Below, piece by piece: positions 46,599 to 64,000 of a stretch of 64,000 nucleotides of DNA. Within the stretch, counting starts at the first letter, position 1. Each line of letters opens with the position of its first letter. The translations under genes and the position numbers were made by a program. The notes beneath the pieces are model-generated. The model was not told where the DNA came from. It saw only the letters and a program-made list of their open reading frames with translations, and made no database searches. The DNA comes from Piper betle (taxonomy: Eukaryota > Streptophyta > Magnoliopsida > Piperales > Piperaceae): assembly GCA_033002965.1 (NCBI GenBank), contig JAURVB010009669.1:26290-90289 (forward strand). The letters run 5' to 3'.

Positions 46599-49500
46599 TT
46601 TTGTACTGTTTATAATCCTCCGTATTACGTGTGAAAGAAATATTAGTCTTATCTTATTTCCTAAGCTATATTTTCTATTACGAAAGGCCCTTTCGGATCC
46701 AAAGGGCGTAGCAATTATAATCAAATGGTAGAGTTCTGACGGTAATTCTTGACTGCAATCCACTCCTTTGTCCGAACTCGAGACCGATTAATGCATGAAT
46801 ATTGGGTGGAGTTTCAATGCTGTTCTTTTAGTGATGGTTAAAGAAATTTTTGGTCGGTGCAAAAGGGCTCATGCTGACGAAAGGAAACTATGTGAACCAT
46901 GTAGGTATTACCAAATATCTAGTATTTCCATGGAATTTGTTGATCCACAAAATATTGAATTGAAGTTAAAGAGCATTTTTTTCATGATAATGGCAGATTT
47001 GAGTAGCAGGAAATATATGAGTCCTTTCCGCGTTGAATTTGAGTTAGATAAGACGAGCGAGTCTATTTAATTCAAGAAGATAACGATTCCAGAAGCGATC
47101 ATATCTATAATTTATAGAGGTAAAAAAATTTGTGCCTGTCTGATCATACTTGAAAAGGCTTTATTTTTAGACTCTTCATTTCTAGAATCAGAACTTATTT
47201 TTGTGGCTTTCCTTATTTTCTGGGCAGAACACATCTAAAAATCTGATCATCATTTTTATCTGAATGATAAAAGCTAATAATCAAGACCATGCAACTTGTT
47301 GCGTAGGGTTGCATGAACAGTGTTCCATAGATCTATCTGAAGAATATGAATCCCCAACAAAATGGGCAACTTTTCTAGATCACAAGCCGTCCCACTAAAA
47401 AATATCTCTTTGCTCCTCGAGCCAAAATGTTACTATGATTTTAAGGTACCGCAGGCAAGTTGTGTAGGTCACTCTTGGTGCAAGTAGCCATTTCCATCAT
47501 CTCCATTGGTCCTAGATCCCTCCCAAGAAAACTACTTCCAATGAGGAGGTGAAAATGAAAGCAATGGTCACAACCCAGCTGTGGAAGGCCGGAAATATCT
47601 TTCGGCGAACAAGCCAGAGATCTGAAATCCCAGTTTCATGACTGATGATGAGCTGAAACAAGCTCAGATTCTTCAATGTAGAATGGACACTGGTAATCTC
47701 ATTTTCACTCACCCCAACCTAGTCCCTCCTAGATTCCTAGCTATAGCCCTATAGGGTCTAGGTTGTTTCTGCTTTGTTAAGGCGGACCACACTGTTTTGA
47801 TGGTTCACAAAAAGCCGCATCTTGAAGATACCGCATATTTCCAACTGTTTTAACTGCCATACATTCTATCCTTTGAACATTGACGTTGTTATTGCAAGAA
47901 TACTTTGAACATTCTCTGCATTTCAGCTTTAAATATGTAATTGTTGAGATAGATCATATAGAAGAAGTTCCTAAGGTGATCGATTCTTTGCAGAGAAGTA
48001 CACATGATCAGTCATAGCCAAACCGCACCTTTTCCGGCATGTAATAAAAAACCTGATACATGAACAGCTTTTTTTACAAATACCCTTTTGCACATTTTGT
48101 TGGAGGAGTTGTTTTTTGTTGCGTGGGAAGAACACCAACATGGCACAGGCCATGCAAAGGCCTTTTGAGAGGTCCCCCACAGGAAGGCCAAGTTGCAGAG
48201 GTCGTTTGCAGGAACAAGAGCCACTTAATCATCATTGGGAGGACAAGGACTGTTCAGGGTCTGTGAGAGAAATCTGTACTGATAATGGTCCTCAAAAGTA
48301 CCCCCTTTTCTTTCTACCTTTAATTCTTTCTTTGGCTGATATTTACAACAAGAATCCTTATCATTTAGCTCCTCCCCCTCTTCCTCCTCCTCCTCCTCCT
48401 CCTCCCCCAGAGGTGGCAATCGAATCTCCTTTTATGTGGTCCTTTCCCTATCAACTTGTAGCCGACAGCCTAGCCGGCCTTTCCAGCCTTACGTTCTTCT
48501 TCCTCTGTTCCAAGCCATAGTTCTTTTGATGGTTCCAGCTAGTTTAATTATTTTGACCTCTCCTTTCTCCCCCTCCCTTTGTTGTGTACGTGTATGTGTG
48601 TATGTTAAACCCCACCGCCGACCAATCCAAGAAACAACCATTTAAAAGGGAATCTGGGCATGGAAAATTTTTCCACTTCTGTTTTCATTCTTAGTGTTGA
48701 ATCTTTGGTTGAAAAAGAGTGTGGGATAAACAGGGAGTCGACGTATGAGGTGCACATACCAGTCGATGGGAATATCATGCAACCTAAAACTACTACTATT
48801 ACTAGTGTCAATTAGTGTCAATGTGGTTTGATGGATATTGAGCTTGTGGGGTTGTGGGCGAGCTTTGAGCCATGAAAGCTAGCCGAAAACCACGAGAGAA
48901 GGCCAACCACCATCGGCTTGAATCTCCAGGATAAGATATGATAAGAAATTATTGGCCGGGATCTTGGCCCAAGAATATGACTGCCATCTGCGAAAGAAGA
49001 AATACACACACACACACTTCATATCATTCCCTCCGAATGTTCTGTAATAGATATCTTCCTATACATGTGCACTTTCGTGTCCAAGAGAACCTTTTTTGTG
49101 GCTTACGTGCACAACCTGTCTCAGGAACTGTAAGTACAAACTACAGATAGAAGAAAACTTCCATAAAAATTCATGGTTAAATTTTTATTGTTTGTTGTTT
49201 CCTCTTCAATTAAACTCCTTTCATTCGGACCATGATAAATCTATTCCTAGATAACTCGCTTACAACACCGAGGATGAACGACAAATAAATCAAACTTACA
49301 CGATTTTCTTGCACTCAGAACAGTAAGTTTACACTAACCGTGAATCACATTGTTCGTACTGGGGAAAAAACCAACTGTGAATCACCGAGGCATTCAAACG
49401 GTATAAAGGTTTAATTTGACATCCCGATTCAGGTACTAACCATTTCACAATCTTTAGCGTTAAATAGTTTGGATACAGAAGCGTTCAAAGAAAAATTTCA

Positions 49501-49756
49501 TCGTAATCCTCATCTGGAAGCCTTCCATTGTCATCCAGGGAGTAAAAAAATACAACTCTGGGAAACACCCAATTGTTTTCACAGAGGTTCTCCTTGACCT
49601 TGTGCAGGATGATCGTGGCTGGGTGGGATGGAATTGCTCAACTATTGTAGCTGATCATCCTCTCAAGAGTTCACATTGAACATGTTCTGACATACTGTTT
49701 ATCTAATGTAAACACAGTCCAATAGTCGACCATCAGTGTGTGGGTGTCTACAAATA
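46599..49756. other. 3.1 kb without a recognised gene
   Basis: A 91-codon plus-strand ORF (46795-47070) is not recognised. The rest holds only short ORFs, a CTCCTCC run near 48380, and the probable 3' side of the RBM28-like gene. Confidence 0.45.
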
Positions 49757-62352
<12,596 letters not shown>

Positions 62353-64000
62353 ATGGCCGGACTCCGAGCATGCGTCGCCGTTGCGTCCGTCGCGGCAGCC
62401 GCGGCCCTGTCCGACCGTGCATACGCGGACGCCGGCACGTCTCTCTCGAGTCGATATTCTTCCGGAAACAAGAGCCGTCGTATGCGCCGCCTCCGCCGGC
62501 AGGCGTCGAGGACGCGAGGCACGCCGGTGGCTCCGGCGGATTGGACCCGGACGCTCTGATGAGGTGCGCGCAGGCGGCGCGGGAGCTGAACAGCTCGCGG
62601 CATGCGAAAGAGGTGGCTCTATCAAATGCCGGAATTTTGTCGTGCTTGGTTCGGTTTTGTTCACGCTGATTCGTTGATCGTATTGTGATTGTGGTGGTCT
62701 GCAGCTCTTCGATGTGATGAGGAAGCAGGAAGAGACCCGCCTTGCTGAGAATGATGCTGAGAAGGTCATGTACCAGGTTGCCTTGGCTCAATCTGACATT
62801 GTGAGTAGACCTTCTCCTTACCATAAGAAATTGTTTGTCATACTGTTTTGTATGTGCAACGAAGACTTATAAGAATGTGAATATAATTTGCCATTGAGCT
62901 TTGATATAATTTACTATTTATTTTGAATGGAGGAATAAGATTCATGACTTCGACCTCTAGATAAGAGGCAAGAAAAATATTATAAGCGATGATTGGCCTG
63001 TATTGAGCACACTCAACAGTAATGAAACGCTGTCTAAACTATTGTACAACATTCCTGACCTTTTTGTTAGAATGTCACTTTTGGTTGGGGGCAGCTAGAG
63101 ATTGCACCAGTTAGTGATTGTAGTCTCTTGTGTGCAGCTTGTCTGAGCACAAGCGTTGTCATCTTAAATCGCACGACTAGATTTGTAAGGGTCCCTTGTT
63201 TCAGTGTTGACTGCTTTTTAAACATGTCTTGATTTGAGTGTAGTTATGCATGGCGATCATCAGGTTGGTAGTTGTGCAATTTTTAATATTTAGCATGTCA
63301 GTAACCTTTTGTAGTTAGTTCTATTTGATGATCTGAGACATATATGGTGACAAACTATTAACTACTGGTGTAATCTTCTCTCTTCATTTGGTTGTGAATT
63401 CCCCTTGCTCAGCCCTTTTTATGGCTTCCTTTGCTGTTTCATTCCACGTATATCATACCTGCTCATAGTAAACAAGATAACATGCTATTCCCTACTTCTA
63501 TCTGCTCCTGAATTTTGCATTTTTAATGAGTGGTGCATGAGAGAGATGTATATATTTTTCCTTCACCTTTAACACTATTGTTAAACTGGTTCTTGATATA
63601 TGGCAGCTTTGGATTTTAAATGAATTCTTATTATTCGTAGGAAAGAGCCAAAAAATGGGCTGAAGAACAGCGGGTATTGTAGAAAAACAATCACAGGCCA
63701 AGGCACAGAATCTACGTTACGAAGATGAATTGGCGAGAATCGCATGAAGGTGTGATGTTTTTCCCTTTTGCCTAAATTATTGTATATCACATATTGTTAA
63801 AAATCATATTTCTTTAAGACTGACCATGAAACGCAAAGACATCAAAATGTGGAACTGGTGAGAATGCAAGAGGAGTCTACCATACGGAAAGAGCAAGCAC
63901 GCCGTGCCGTAGAAGAGCAAATTCAAGCCCAACTAAGGCAGACAGAGAAGAGAGAGCTGAACTAGAACGAGAGACAATTCGGGTAAAGGCTATGGCTGAG
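62353..64000 (+). CDS. ATAD3: ATAD3-like mitochondrial AAA ATPase, 5' part
   Basis: Plant homologue of ATPase family AAA domain-containing protein 3, a mitochondrial inner-membrane protein. Only the N-terminal region is inside the window; the AAA domain would lie beyond it. Exons: 62353-62612 (MAGLRACVAVAS, DRAYAD, a Pro-rich linker, then ALMRCAQAARELNSSRHAKE), 62705-62800 (LFDVMRKQEETRLAEND), 63641-63749 (ERAKKWAEEQR, AKAQNLRYEDELAR) and 63819 onward (TDHETQRHQNVELVRMQEES, IRKEQARRAVEEQIQAQ), the family coiled coil. Splice sites are canonical. One-base deletions interrupt the frame near 62450, 63678, 63740 and 63950. Restoring one base at each gives family-like lengths (for example exactly 37 codons in exon 3), which points to sequence error more than decay. 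Confidence 0.85.

Noticed and set aside
46795..47070. Possible organelle-derived or novel 91-codon gene
   Set aside because: I could not match it to any plastid or nuclear family, and no context supports it. Left as unrecognised.

Overview
The window is nuclear DNA from a flowering plant. It is AT-rich, with short exons and GT-AG introns, many retrotransposon and MITE remnants, a plastid DNA insertion, and gene families found in land plants. The sequence does not let me name the species or say whether it is a monocot or dicot.

Layout. Positions 1-11 kb are mostly old repeats: minus-strand LTR remnants of a Ty3/gypsy family with a hAT-type MITE nested inside, then a second LTR-like block at 7.7-9.7 kb. 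At 11.1-14.9 kb lies a decayed CC-NBS-LRR resistance gene whose P-loop exon is split by a 1,034 bp hAT-type element with a perfect 8 bp target duplication. At 16.5-19.6 kb (minus) is a bHLH transcription factor of the BPE/bHLH49/CIB group. The exon pair encoding its basic and helix-loop-helix regions is tandemly duplicated. From 20 to 30.8 kb there is intergenic DNA, an ACGT-box cluster and a 2.1 kb solo LTR. At 30.9-31.5 kb (minus) is a one-exon lipid phosphate phosphatase. At 33.0-36.7 kb (minus) is a five-exon U-box/ARM E3 ligase. At 42.85-43.1 kb (minus) is a RADIALIS-like single-MYB gene. A GC-rich fold-back block and another hAT MITE with a perfect target duplication sit at 44-46.6 kb. 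From 49.76 to 61.9 kb (minus) runs an RBM28/Nop4-like multi-RRM gene. A Ty3/gypsy remnant ending in a large head-to-head LTR palindrome interrupts its 3' part, and a plastid psaA fragment sits in its first intron. Divergently from the same roughly 440 bp promoter region, a plant ATAD3-like gene starts at 62.35 kb and runs off the window.

The coding genes are ordinary housekeeping or regulatory genes and do not form an obvious pathway. The most unusual items are the symmetric-phase duplication of the bHLH exon pair, with one copy carrying an altered basic region, the LTR palindrome inside the RBM28 locus, and a striking excess of isolated one-base deletions in otherwise well-conserved exons. 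That last pattern looks more like uncorrected long-read sequence error than pseudogene decay and should be settled before any of these genes is called broken.
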